Shown: positions 8,036 to 16,736 of the stretch, one piece after another
Layout of the letters: the number at the start of each line of letters is the position of its first letter
Position numbering within the stretch: the stretch's first letter is position 1
Origin: Saprospirales bacterium
GTDB taxonomy: Bacteria; Bacteroidota; Bacteroidia; Chitinophagales; Saprospiraceae
Length of the DNA: 64,000 bases
Direction: 5' to 3'
NCBI GenBank assembly: GCA_016719895.1
Contig: JADJYG010000003.1
Span: forward strand, 310,001 to 374,000
Notes under the pieces: generated by a model
Seen by the model: only the letters and a program-made list of their open reading frames with translations
Databases searched by the model: none
Told to the model about the DNA's origin: nothing
Position numbers and translations under genes: made by a program

Positions 8036-8740
8036 TCACACCACTCGTTGTTTCTCATAAAACCGCATCCGCTCCACGCCGAACATCATCACCAGGGCGC
8101 ACACGCACATGATGACGTGCCCCACGTCGAAATACGTGAACCACACACTCGGCGAAAAGTGCGCCACGTGAAAGGAAACGGCCACTGTGGCCATGGGGAT
8201 GGCCGACAGGATAAGCGCGCTGCCCCGGTCGCGTTTGCGGCACCACACATAGCCTTCAAAAAGACCAGTGACGACCACCAGACCGTAGCCGGCATGCACC
8301 TCCACGAAGTGAAAATTGAGGGTAGACAAGGCCAGTAACAAGAAAACAGCCAGTTCCACGATATTCAATACCGAAAAAAAACGCCCCCAGAACTGCGGCA
8401 TCAGCGGACGCGCGTGCAAAATAGCCGCCCGTTCGAGCGCCGCAATACTCACCATACTCAATACCCATCCCGGCACTTTCCATTCGAAACTGAACGCATA
8501 CAAAAACGCATGGCCGATAATGCCGCCACTGATCGTAGCCAGCATCATCAGCAGGAAAAAGAGCCGGATGAAGCGCGCAACTGAATTGTCCGCCACACTG
8601 CGTCCCAGCCGCCGCCACGCGTACCAGCAAACCAAGGCAATCAGCAGCGCCGTCAGCGATGTGACGGGCTCGGCAATGCGCAAAACACCCAGCCAAATGT
8701 CCGGCTGGATAACGGGCGGAGGAATGTAACGTTCGAACAT
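8036..8740 (-). CDS. multi-pass membrane protein of unknown function
   Basis: 234 residues from the ATG at 8740 (an upstream TTG would add 15). About seven hydrophobic segments are visible: VTSLTALLIALVCWYAW; FIRLFFLLMMLATISGGIIG; WVLSMVSIAAL; FFSVLNIVELAVFLLLAL; YGLVVVTGLFEGYVW; ALILSAIPMATVAVSFHVAHF; VGHVIMCVCALVMMFGV. Conserved-looking His residues fall in several helices (GHAFLYAF, FHVAHF, DVGHVIM), and the overall look recalls seven-helix membrane proteins. No family was recognised with confidence. It ends 6 bases from mltA, on the opposite strand. Confidence 0.75.
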   Translation of the reverse strand: MFERYIPPPVIQPDIWLGVLRIAEPVTSLTALLIALVCWYAWRRLGRSVADNSVARFIRLFFLLMMLATISGGIIGHAFLYAFSFEWKVPGWVLSMVSIAALERAAILHARPLMPQFWGRFFSVLNIVELAVFLLLALSTLNFHFVEVHAGYGLVVVTGLFEGYVWCRKRDRGSALILSAIPMATVAVSFHVAHFSPSVWFTYFDVGHVIMCVCALVMMFGVERMRFYEKQRVV

Positions 8741-8910
8741 ACTGCGAAAGATACTAAGACTTGTTGCGACGGGGGCTATTACCAAATTACTTCAAGCCCC
8801 TCCGAAATACAAAAATCATGTCAAGTTGACAAGATAATCATGCTCTGCCGGCGCTGGTTGGGAACAACCAATGCTTTAAGGCAACCGCATCAAAATGGAG
8901 CATTTATCAC

Positions 8911-11652
8911 TCAACGCACCACCGTCACGTTTCCTTCATACGTCAGCTCCTGCTGATCGACAAACAGCACCGTGGCGTAAAAGGCAAACACGCCGGACAT
9001 CAGCTCGCCTTTGTACGTGCCGTCCCAACCGTAGTTGGGCTCGCCCAACGGAATATCCCGGGTTTCGAATACCAGGCTGCCCCAGCGGTCGTATATTCGC
9101 AGGAGTTGGATGCTCACCGCTGCCGGCCCACCAAACAGGGTGAAGTGATCGTTCGGAAACGGCTTGTCGGGCGCAAACACGTTGGGCACGTAAATGGGCC
9201 GGTTGCGCCGCACGAGGATACGCACCGTATCAAAGGCCATGCAACCGTCCTCGTCGGTAATTTTGACGATATAAAACCCATCGTTGATGGCCGTGACCGT
9301 CGGTTCCGGACAGCCTTCGCAGCTCAGCCCCAGCGGTGGCGTCCAGGCAAAACTGACCGGGCGGCCGAAGGGAAAGGTATTGGTCGTGATGCGGACGGAG
9401 TACCCCAGGTCGAGGGCGGTATCGGCCGGTTCGGCTACCACCACCAATGGCGGCGGCTCGGTGAGGGTGGCCTGCACCGAATCGACACAGCCGGCGGCAT
9501 CGCGGATCTTTATCCAATAGTCACCGGCCGCTAGGCCGGTGAGCGTACCGGCCGGCGTGAAGTTGACTCCGTCGGCGCTAAAGGTAAAGGGTGGCCTGCC
9601 ACCCACGCCTTCCACTTCCACCGAGCCCTCGGGCACGCCGTTGCACAGGAGGTTGAGCACCCGCAGCAGGTTGATGCCTACATCCGGCGGTTCGGTGATG
9701 AATACCGCGCCGGTAATCGTGCAGCCGTTGCCGTCGCTCACCGTGACGGCGTACTGGCCGGGTCCCAGACTGCTGGCCTCCTCGTTGGCCTGGCTGTCGC
9801 TCCACAGGTAGGTAAAATTGCCCACACCCCCTCCCGCAAGGGCGATACCGATGCCATCGTTGGCGCCGAAACAGGAAATATCAACGGTGTCCATTTGCAG
9901 GGTGACCGGCGGGTTGTCGGGCACTTGCACCGTGAAGGTGCCTTTACACAGTTCGGCATCCACGCCGTAGATCGTGTAGGCGCCGGCGGCAAAACCTCCC
10001 TGGGTATTTTGAGGGATAAAACCGGCGCCCCAGTCGAACTGGTAAGGCCCGGTGCCATTGGTGACGTTGAGCGTGATAACGCCGTTGGCATCACCCGTGC
10101 ACAGCGGCTTGGTCACCACGGGGGCGACGGTCAGTTCGAGTTCGCGCACCTCGATATCGAGTTCTGTTTCGCAGTTGTTGGCATCGCGGATGACGAGGTT
10201 GTACGTGCCGACGGTGAGGCCGGTCAGGGAGCTCGTCGGGGTGAAGGGGCCGCCTTCCCAGCTGAACAGGTAGGGCGGCGTACCCATTTTGATGTTGTTG
10301 ATGGTGATGGCGCCGTTGTCGCCGCCGTTGCATTCGGGCGCAGCGATGAGGGTATCCACTTCCACGTCGGGGTACACGAGCACGTTTTGGATGGCCGTCA
10401 CGCGGCAGCCGAGGTTGGTTTCCACCTGCAGCACTACCGGGTGTTGGCCGGAGGTGTTGAAGGTGACGGTGTGCGGGCCCTGGCCGGTGGCTGTGCCGGG
10501 GTTCGAGTCGGCGCCGAAGCTCCAGTTCCAGGCTGTCACGTTGCCCAGGGCGAAAGTGGAGGCATCCTGCACCTGCACTGCCGTGCCCAGGCAGACGGCT
10601 GCGGGCACAGTAGTAAACCTGGCTTCGGGGCCGAGGAAAGTACCTGTACCGCCAAACTGAATCGAGAATCCGTTGCCGCTGGTAGTGAAGTTATTGACGC
10701 AGAGGGCGTACGTTTCGCCGGCCACCATGTCGAAGGGCGAAAGCCAGGCGTTGTCGCCGTTGTCGGTGCAGCCGGCGTCTTCGCTGGTGTCGGAATCGCC
10801 GGGGCGCAGGCCCGTGGGGCCCATGCAGGGGCTGAGGTAGTTGAATTCGCCGGAGGCCATGCAGCGCACCACTTGTTTGCCCTGGCAGTTGCCGGGGCCG
10901 TTGGGCAGGCGGTAGAGCACGAAGTCGAGGTCGTCGGCGATATTCAGCGGCGTGAGGGTGAACTCCAGGGTGCCCGACTGGGCGCAGATCCAGGTGAACC
11001 AGGTGGAGTTGGATTCGAAGTTGCCGGGGGCGCCATTCGAAAAACAGGTAGCGTCGTTCAGTTCGGAGATATTGCTGCCGGCGCCGGTGACGCTTTGCAC
11101 CACGAAAGGCGACTTGTCGCAAAGCACCGAAGCGGTGGGGCAGTCGGAGGTGGGCTCCACGGGCGGGTTGTAGTTGTTGAGGCAGAGTTGAAAGCTGCCC
11201 GTGCCATTGGCGGCGCCCTGTACGCGAATCAGGTAGGTGGAGCCCACGAGCAGGCCGCTTTCGCTGGCTTCGACGATATTGGAGTTGCCGACGGCGCTCT
11301 GGCACTGTACCTCGTTGAGCACGCCCCCGCAGCTGCCGTAGTAAAGGGCTACCAGGGGGTCTTGCAGTGTACCGCCGGGGCCCTGGGTGGTGGCGCCGCG
11401 GATGATGACCGTGACGTCGGTGAACTGCGGTACAAACGAAAACCACACGTCGTTGCCGGCCGTGCCGAAGCAGTTGGCCGCTCCGTAGCCGGAAACCGTA
11501 GCGCCCGCCGAAGTGAACGCATTGGCGGCGCTGCAGTAGTTGGTGACGTCGGTGATGGGGATAGGATTGGTACAATCGTCGTTGGACGGCTGCGCCAGCG
11601 CGGCCAAACTGGCCAACAACAGGCCCAGCGCAACAAGTATCGGTTTTCTCAT
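8911..11652 (-). CDS. large secreted adhesin-like protein, PKD and SprB-type repeats, T9SS type B sorting domain
   Basis: 913 residues. The signal peptide (ILVALGLLLASLAALAQ) is followed by two N-terminal beta-sandwich regions with paired Cys (about 20-330). A PKD domain lies at about 345-430 (WNWSFGADSNPGTATG). Next come four SprB-like repeats at about 435-740, each with a Cys-x-G-x2-(D/N)G start and a GTYNLVIRDANNC-type ending. The final 95 residues (PIYVPNVFAPDKPFPNDHFTLFG to GNVTVVR) form the gliding-associated C-terminal (CHU_C/type B) sorting domain. The product is therefore secreted by T9SS and held on the cell surface, plausibly as an adhesin. The 288 bases upstream (11653-11940) contain no recognised gene. 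Confidence 0.92.
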   Translation of the reverse strand: MRKPILVALGLLLASLAALAQPSNDDCTNPIPITDVTNYCSAANAFTSAGATVSGYGAANCFGTAGNDVWFSFVPQFTDVTVIIRGATTQGPGGTLQDPLVALYYGSCGGVLNEVQCQSAVGNSNIVEASESGLLVGSTYLIRVQGAANGTGSFQLCLNNYNPPVEPTSDCPTASVLCDKSPFVVQSVTGAGSNISELNDATCFSNGAPGNFESNSTWFTWICAQSGTLEFTLTPLNIADDLDFVLYRLPNGPGNCQGKQVVRCMASGEFNYLSPCMGPTGLRPGDSDTSEDAGCTDNGDNAWLSPFDMVAGETYALCVNNFTTSGNGFSIQFGGTGTFLGPEARFTTVPAAVCLGTAVQVQDASTFALGNVTAWNWSFGADSNPGTATGQGPHTVTFNTSGQHPVVLQVETNLGCRVTAIQNVLVYPDVEVDTLIAAPECNGGDNGAITINNIKMGTPPYLFSWEGGPFTPTSSLTGLTVGTYNLVIRDANNCETELDIEVRELELTVAPVVTKPLCTGDANGVITLNVTNGTGPYQFDWGAGFIPQNTQGGFAAGAYTIYGVDAELCKGTFTVQVPDNPPVTLQMDTVDISCFGANDGIGIALAGGGVGNFTYLWSDSQANEEASSLGPGQYAVTVSDGNGCTITGAVFITEPPDVGINLLRVLNLLCNGVPEGSVEVEGVGGRPPFTFSADGVNFTPAGTLTGLAAGDYWIKIRDAAGCVDSVQATLTEPPPLVVVAEPADTALDLGYSVRITTNTFPFGRPVSFAWTPPLGLSCEGCPEPTVTAINDGFYIVKITDEDGCMAFDTVRILVRRNRPIYVPNVFAPDKPFPNDHFTLFGGPAAVSIQLLRIYDRWGSLVFETRDIPLGEPNYGWDGTYKGELMSGVFAFYATVLFVDQQELTYEGNVTVVR

Positions 11653-11940
11653 GTCATGTTGTTTGGTGTGGGTACTTCCGGAACGCCCCTTAGGGTCAGT
11701 CTTTCACAAGACGCAAAAAAAGGGGGTTTTGTTGGCTCGCCAAGGGCTAAATTTTCTTAAGGAAAGGCTAAAAGGAAGAGATTGGCTAATCTGAACAACG
11801 AAGCGATGCCCATGCATACGGCGAAGGGCAGGGAGTAATTCAACGCAAGTAGTTGGGGATGGATAGGTCGATTTTGACATCCGTTCAGGGTCGCCAATGC
11901 CGGCATCAAACCAAAGAAGACCAAAGCCCGAACCAACATA

Positions 11941-13128
11941 CTAAAACAACCACTCCACTGCCTTTGGAAACTCTGCCCCCCAGCGGGCTTCATTATGGCG
12001 GCCTTCCGGATCAATTTCCAGCCGGAGCTGGACGCGTTCCCGGCTGCGTTTTTCCATGGTTTCTTTGAACCGGCTGGCGTTGGTCAGCATGCCGGCGCCT
12101 TCTTTACCGCCGGCGTAGAGGTATATTTTGGTGGACGTATAGGCGGTAAACCGGAGCGGCTCGAAATAGACATTGGGGGTCACCCAAAGCGAGGGGGAAA
12201 AGATCATGAACTTGGAGTAGGTCTGCGGAAACATGATACCCGCATAGATGCTGATGAGGCCGCCCATGCTGCTGCCCCCGATACCGGTGTGGGTACGGCC
12301 GGGGAGGGTGCGAAATTTTTCGTCGACGTAGGGTTTGAGCGTTTCGGCGAGGAAGCGCGCATAGTCGCGGCCGAGGCCTTCGCCCCATTTTTGGGAGTCG
12401 TAGGGCAGGTATTCGTTGATGCGCTCTTTGCCGCCGTGGTCGATGGCGACGACGATGAAATCGCCTTTTCCGCGTTGCGACAGGGCTGCCAGCTGCTTGT
12501 CTACGCCCCAGGTGCCGAAAGGTGCGTCGTCTTCGAACAGGTTTTGCCCATCTTGCAGGTAAAGCACGGGGTAGCGCTTGCCGGTTTTGTCATAGTTCCA
12601 GGGCAGCAACACCGATATACGGCGGCGGCGGCGCAGTTGGGGCAGGTTGAAGCGTTTGGAGAGCACCTGAATTTCGGGAAAGAATTTCGGGTCGTACCAG
12701 TCGCCGTGTATTTTCCAGCGGGGCACTACGTCGGTCACCTTGCCCCGGGGTACTTCCATGCGCCGGTTGACGGGGGGGTGGCCCTCGGCGTCGAGTTCTT
12801 CGCTTTCCCAGCCGCCTTTGATGTATTTGTATTCGAGCGGCTCGCCGGCAGGCAGCGGCTCGCTGAAGGTGTATTGGTAGTGTCCGGGTTTAATTTTGTT
12901 CATACGGAATCGCTCGTCCTTGGTGACCCAGCCGTTGAAGTTACCGGTCAAAAAGACCGGGCGCGTGTCGTCGGTGGGTGTGATCAGTTCCAGCGTGAGC
13001 ATACTATGCTGCATAAAGGGAGAAGCGGCGCGGGCCGCAGCGGACGCAAACATCAGCAAAAAGGTCGTTATGGCGTATAGGGCTGCGCAGGTTTTGCGCT
13101 TAGGAACGTGTCCGAAATAACTTACCAT
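11941..13128 (-). CDS. secreted esterase paralogue; start codon supplied by a MITE
   Basis: 395 residues and paralogous to the esterase at 4123-5532. It has an N-terminal carbohydrate-binding-like beta domain (FLTGNFNGW, about 55-140), then an esterase D-type hydrolase with YPVLYLQDGQNLF, GSSMGGL (Ser287) and a candidate catalytic His in EGRHNEARW. It ends at WLF with no sorting domain, so it would stay periplasmic or be released differently. The first nine residues (MVSYFGHVP) are encoded by the end of a 159-bp MITE and its TTA target duplication. The signal peptide (KRKTCAALYAITTFLLMFASAAARA) follows at once, so the original start was probably lost and replaced. There is AAGAAG about 13 bases before the ATG, also inside the MITE. 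Confidence 0.88.
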   Translation of the reverse strand: MVSYFGHVPKRKTCAALYAITTFLLMFASAAARAASPFMQHSMLTLELITPTDDTRPVFLTGNFNGWVTKDERFRMNKIKPGHYQYTFSEPLPAGEPLEYKYIKGGWESEELDAEGHPPVNRRMEVPRGKVTDVVPRWKIHGDWYDPKFFPEIQVLSKRFNLPQLRRRRRISVLLPWNYDKTGKRYPVLYLQDGQNLFEDDAPFGTWGVDKQLAALSQRGKGDFIVVAIDHGGKERINEYLPYDSQKWGEGLGRDYARFLAETLKPYVDEKFRTLPGRTHTGIGGSSMGGLISIYAGIMFPQTYSKFMIFSPSLWVTPNVYFEPLRFTAYTSTKIYLYAGGKEGAGMLTNASRFKETMEKRSRERVQLRLEIDPEGRHNEARWGAEFPKAVEWLF

Positions 13129-13261
13129 TTTGGGCGGCGTCTTCTTGACGCTGACTTCGTTGGTAAAACAGTTGCGTAGCGATGCTATGCGCCTGTTTCA
13201 CCGCCTTGCCAGCGCCAAGAATACACTCGCCGAAAACGGCAACTTATTTCGGACACGTTCC
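13103..13261. mobile_element. 159-bp MITE, copy 1
   Basis: Non-coding element bounded by terminal inverted repeats beginning GGAACGTGTCCGAAATAA (18 bases perfect, imperfect pairing to about 29) and flanked on both sides by TTA, a probable 3-bp target duplication. The interior is also roughly palindromic (AAACAG/CTGTTT, GCGTAGC/GCTATGC), so the whole unit can fold back. An apparently identical copy lies at 58647-58805. No transposase is present. The 3-bp target site would suit an IS5-family (IS1031-like) mobiliser, which is inference. Confidence 0.92.
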
Positions 13262-13468
13262 TTAGCAAAACAAGTATTGTGCCGGAAGGGTTTATTAAAG
13301 TGCCACGGCATCGCTACGCTTGTGTTCAAACTTAAAAGCGAACCGGGGCGCCGCCTCACTCCCATCTACCCCCGGTTGAGCCTCTCCGAGGCCATATCTC
13401 TCGAAGATCAATCAATTCTACAAACGTTGGGCCTCTCTACTGCCGAGCGTCGGCTGCGCATATTTTTT

Positions 13469-13515
13469 AACCGCGAAGCGGTTGAACATGAATAGCCCCG
13501 GATGCAATCCGGGGA
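13469..13515 (+). repeat. REP-like element, left arm
   Basis: Two small hairpins in tandem: AACCGC-GAA-GCGGTT, then CCCCGGAT-GCA-ATCCGGGG, separated by GAACATGAATAG. The same unit appears inverted at 13743-13789 with only a few changes. The organisation resembles REP/BIME elements mobilised by RAYT transposases, which is inference. Confidence 0.75.
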
Positions 13516-13580
13516 ATGAGAAAAAGATTGTTTTTTAACCGCGATACCGCCGAGCGTGTGCTGTGCATATTGCCGGCCGC

Positions 13581-13637
13581 GAGTCGACCCCACCCCCGCC
13601 CCTCCCCAACTGGGCAGGGCGGGGGTGGGGTCGACTC
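13581..13637. repeat. perfect 21-bp inverted repeat
   Basis: Bases 13581-13601 and 13617-13637 are exact reverse complements, with a 15-base loop. The pairing continues outward with one bulge (GGCCGCGAG against CTCGCGGGCC) and is followed on the + strand by GTTTTT, so it could act as a terminator or as a recombination-prone cruciform. Confidence 0.85.
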
Positions 13638-13656
13638 GCGGGCCGTTTTTGGGGAG

Positions 13657-13690
<34 letters not shown>

Positions 13691-13742
13691 ACATTTTGTG
13701 GCGCTTTTTCCCCCCCCGGGGGGGGGAAAAGCATTCCTTCAC

Positions 13743-13789
13743 TTCCCGGATTGCATCCGGGGCTATTCACATTCAACCGCTTCGCGGTT
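13743..13789 (-). repeat. REP-like element, right arm (inverted)
   Basis: Reverse complement of the unit at 13469-13515, about 90% identical by eye. With the left arm it forms a long inverted repeat around the hairpin and G run. Confidence 0.75.
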
Positions 13790-13854
13790 TTTATTTATGT
13801 GCAGGCAACACTCGTCGGTACCAAGGCCATGGCCTATCCGAAATTTACGTTAAC

Positions 13855-16719
13855 TTAAAAACCGAAGACCCGGAGTCGCCCGGCCGATAAATGCGCAAGT
13901 GAAATCCAATTGGAAAACCTCGATTTGAAAAGCAGCGCCAGCAACAGGATGCCTCCGGCCAGCAGCGCCCAGGCCGATATTCCCCACAACCCGGCGGGCG
14001 GCAGAACCGGACGGTCGGAGCCGAGCAGGGTAAAACAAGCCCAAAAGTAAGGCGATTGAAAGGCCGCTCCCACTTTGGGGTCGTCGAGGTAGTCTAATTT
14101 GGCCTGGTGCAGGGCGGCGGCGGTGCGGCTGCCGGAACGCAGGTTTTTGTAAAAATTTCCGAATAGCTGAGCGGCGCCCTGGTCATTGGCTTTCCAGAGG
14201 CTGGAAACGATACACGCCGCGCCGGACTGGGCGAATGCCCGCGACAGGCTCATCACGCCTTCGCCCTTGCGCCAATCGCCCGCGCCGGTTTCGCAAGCGC
14301 TCAGCACCACCAAATCAGCCTGAAACATGCGGGAATAGATGTGGGGCAGCAACCAGGGCCGGTCGTTCAGTTCGATGCGCGGATGGTCGTCGCCGACAGC
14401 ATGGGTGCAGAAATGCAAAACGCGGCGCCGCTCGGCTTCGGCGGAAACACCAGCCCAATTCGCCTCCCGGCCGTATAAAGCCTTTATGCCCCGGGAGCCG
14501 GCGTTTTTCCATTCGCCGCGGCAGGCCGTCAGCGGTGCAAGCCCCCGTTCGGCGTTTTCGAAAAGCGGCGCCACGCCTAAAAAGTAGGCCTCCGCATGGG
14601 ACTGCAGCGCGTCCTGGCAGCGCAGCGTCGCCAGCGACCAGGCGTAGCGCACCCGGGCGCTGCGGAGCAGGTAGGGCGCCTGGCGCAAGGAACCGCCCGC
14701 GGGATACGCCTGGGTCAGGAGCGCTTCGAAGGGCAGGCGGCACAAAAACCCGTCGGGGATGATCAGGAGCCGCCGGGCGCCGGCAACTTCCTTGGGAATC
14801 AGGCTTTTAAAAAGATAGAACGCCGTTTCTGCGTATCCGCCGGGGTTCTGGTTAATGGCTTCGGCATGGGCGAAAAAGGCCTGAAACGCGCTGATCTGCC
14901 GGTAGAAGGTATCCGTCAGCGCCAGGCGGCGCCAGGCCGAAGCGCCGGCCTTGTTCCAGGCAAAAATTTCCACAGCGGTATCGGAAACGAAATATTCCAC
15001 GAGGGTTTCCTCCGGATCGGGTGCGCCGGCAGGGGCCGGTTCTTCGAGGAGGCAGGCGATGCGGGAAGCGTGTTTGCTGAACAGGGCGCGTTCCAGCGCG
15101 GCGATCCGGGTGCGCATGGAATCGGCTGCCGCAGCCTTATCGGAAGGGCCAGCGATTAGTCCCGGTTCAAGGAAAGCCAGGTTTTGTTTCAGGCCAATGA
15201 GTTCTTGCAAACGCATGTCCCCGGAAGCCGGACCCTGGAAAATCAGGTTTTCCTGCACCGCGCGCAGCAAGACGCTCGCTTTGCTGCGTTCGGCAATGGC
15301 AAACCCTTTTTCGATATAGGCGCGGTCGCCGGTTTTATCGTAAAGCATACGGGCGATGCGCATGGCGGCTTCTTCCCGGTCGCGGGCCTGCTCCTGCGCC
15401 GCTAAGCGGGAAGTTTGGTACAGGTACACGTCGCGCAGCCGCTTTTCGGCGCGCCAGGCCAGTTCGTGGCACTCCAGGGCCAGCGCCAGCCAGCGTGCGT
15501 CCTGGTTTTGCCGGAAATAATCGGTTGCAACGGCGGCCTTGCTCTCCAGCGCTTCGACGATGGTGTTTTCCGGGTAAAATGCGGCGGGATCGGGGTTGTC
15601 CCCGGGCTGCCCGGGCCGGAAAGAGGGGATCACCCGCGTCAGGGCCCGGTTGGCGGCCTCCAGCGCGGCTATGGGGCGCCCGCGCAGTTGATTCAGGCGG
15701 CTGAATGCCACTTCGATCTTGCCTGCGTCGCGGTGCGGGGCGTCGCCAAATGCCTCCGCGGCGTCCGCCCGGGCTTCGGCTAAGGCGTGCTCAGCTTGGG
15801 AAAATTGCCGCTTTTGCATAAAAATGTCGGCGGCCAGCAGGTGCAAACGGGCGCGGTTTCCGATATGCAACAAATACTGCCGGGCGGCGGGATCGGGCGC
15901 GCGCAATAAGCGGAGGGCTTCGAGTGCGTTGGGCAGGGCGGCGTGCGCCTGGCCGCCGTCCAATTGCGCGCGCGCCAGGGCGCCGAATAAAAGTGCGCGT
16001 TGTTCAGCCGATACGTTGGGCAAAGCCAAACCCCGGCGGCAATTTTCTTCCGATTCGGCCAGGTTGCCCTGATTCCAACAGGCAATGGCGATATTGACGT
16101 ACATGCCGGCCAGCGATTCGTTTTTTTGGGGGGTGCTCAACGCTTTTTGAAAGACCGCCAGCGCTTTTTGAAAAACCGCCAGGGCTTTTTCGTTGTCGCC
16201 CAGGCGGGTGTAGTTATTGCCGAGCAACTTGTAAATCTGATCGACGACAGGTATGGAGTCTGCCAAAGCATGCCTCCTGTACACGGTTTCGGCCGTTTCC
16301 AAGGCTTGTACCGATTCCCATACCCGGCCCAGGTCAAACAGGCGCCAGCCGCGGATGATTTGAACCTTGTCGAATACCAACCATTCTGCCCGTCCGTTTG
16401 GATGGCGCCATTTGTGTTTCAGGGCAAAATCCATGCACGCCAGCTCTTTGGTTGGGTCGCCTTTGAAATATTGCCGGACGGTCAGACAGGTTTTGAACCA
16501 TAAGGCCAGGTCATCGGACTGCAGCGCCTGGTAGAGGTTTTTTTCTTGAGATTGCAGCAGGCGGTCGGAGCGGTTTGGGCCCAGCAAGCGGACGATATCC
16601 GATTCCAAAACCCCCTTGTCTGCCCTTTGAGCCTGCGCCGGGAGCGGTGGGGATTGCGGGCACGCCAAACTCAACCCGGCCAAAAGCAGGAAGCAGCAAA
16701 TTTTTCCTTTGGCAAACAT
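13855..16719 (-). CDS. TPR-CHAT protein, caspase-like protease with C-terminal membrane helix
   Basis: 954 residues. The N-terminal export signal (CCFLLLAGLSLAC, possibly a lipoprotein) is followed by a long helical TPR region (about 60-560; for example YKLLGNNYTRLGDNEKALAVFQKAL and ACWNQGNLAESEENCRRGL). A CHAT domain occupies about 590-905, with the His/Cys dyad in LHFCTHA (His773) and VVLSACETGAG (Cys809) and the later SLSRAFAQSGAACIVSSLW. A single hydrophobic segment (ISAWALLAGGILLLALLF) near the end could anchor it. CHAT domains are caspase-fold proteases; some are activated by partner sensors in defence or cell-death pathways. Here it ends a run of five co-directional genes opposite an ECF sigma pair, 17 bases after the PKD/barrel-like gene. 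Substrate unknown. Confidence 0.9.
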   Translation of the reverse strand: MFAKGKICCFLLLAGLSLACPQSPPLPAQAQRADKGVLESDIVRLLGPNRSDRLLQSQEKNLYQALQSDDLALWFKTCLTVRQYFKGDPTKELACMDFALKHKWRHPNGRAEWLVFDKVQIIRGWRLFDLGRVWESVQALETAETVYRRHALADSIPVVDQIYKLLGNNYTRLGDNEKALAVFQKALAVFQKALSTPQKNESLAGMYVNIAIACWNQGNLAESEENCRRGLALPNVSAEQRALLFGALARAQLDGGQAHAALPNALEALRLLRAPDPAARQYLLHIGNRARLHLLAADIFMQKRQFSQAEHALAEARADAAEAFGDAPHRDAGKIEVAFSRLNQLRGRPIAALEAANRALTRVIPSFRPGQPGDNPDPAAFYPENTIVEALESKAAVATDYFRQNQDARWLALALECHELAWRAEKRLRDVYLYQTSRLAAQEQARDREEAAMRIARMLYDKTGDRAYIEKGFAIAERSKASVLLRAVQENLIFQGPASGDMRLQELIGLKQNLAFLEPGLIAGPSDKAAAADSMRTRIAALERALFSKHASRIACLLEEPAPAGAPDPEETLVEYFVSDTAVEIFAWNKAGASAWRRLALTDTFYRQISAFQAFFAHAEAINQNPGGYAETAFYLFKSLIPKEVAGARRLLIIPDGFLCRLPFEALLTQAYPAGGSLRQAPYLLRSARVRYAWSLATLRCQDALQSHAEAYFLGVAPLFENAERGLAPLTACRGEWKNAGSRGIKALYGREANWAGVSAEAERRRVLHFCTHAVGDDHPRIELNDRPWLLPHIYSRMFQADLVVLSACETGAGDWRKGEGVMSLSRAFAQSGAACIVSSLWKANDQGAAQLFGNFYKNLRSGSRTAAALHQAKLDYLDDPKVGAAFQSPYFWACFTLLGSDRPVLPPAGLWGISAWALLAGGILLLALLFKSRFSNWISLAHLSAGRLRVFGF

Positions 16720-16736
16720 GGTTTGGTAGCAATTGG

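Noticed and set aside
9895..11760. 621-residue plus-strand frame opposite the type-B T9SS gene
   Set aside because: Gly/Ala/Val-rich shadow of a GC-rich gene; no domains, and the minus-strand frame has clear PKD, SprB-like and sorting domains.
11995..13080. 361-residue plus-strand frame opposite the second esterase
   Set aside because: Shadow frame; the esterase motifs are on the minus strand.
13130..13495. 121-residue frame on the plus strand over the MITE and the following sequence
   Set aside because: The first third is the MITE inverted repeats in translation and the rest crosses REP-like DNA; no signal, domain or codon-use support.
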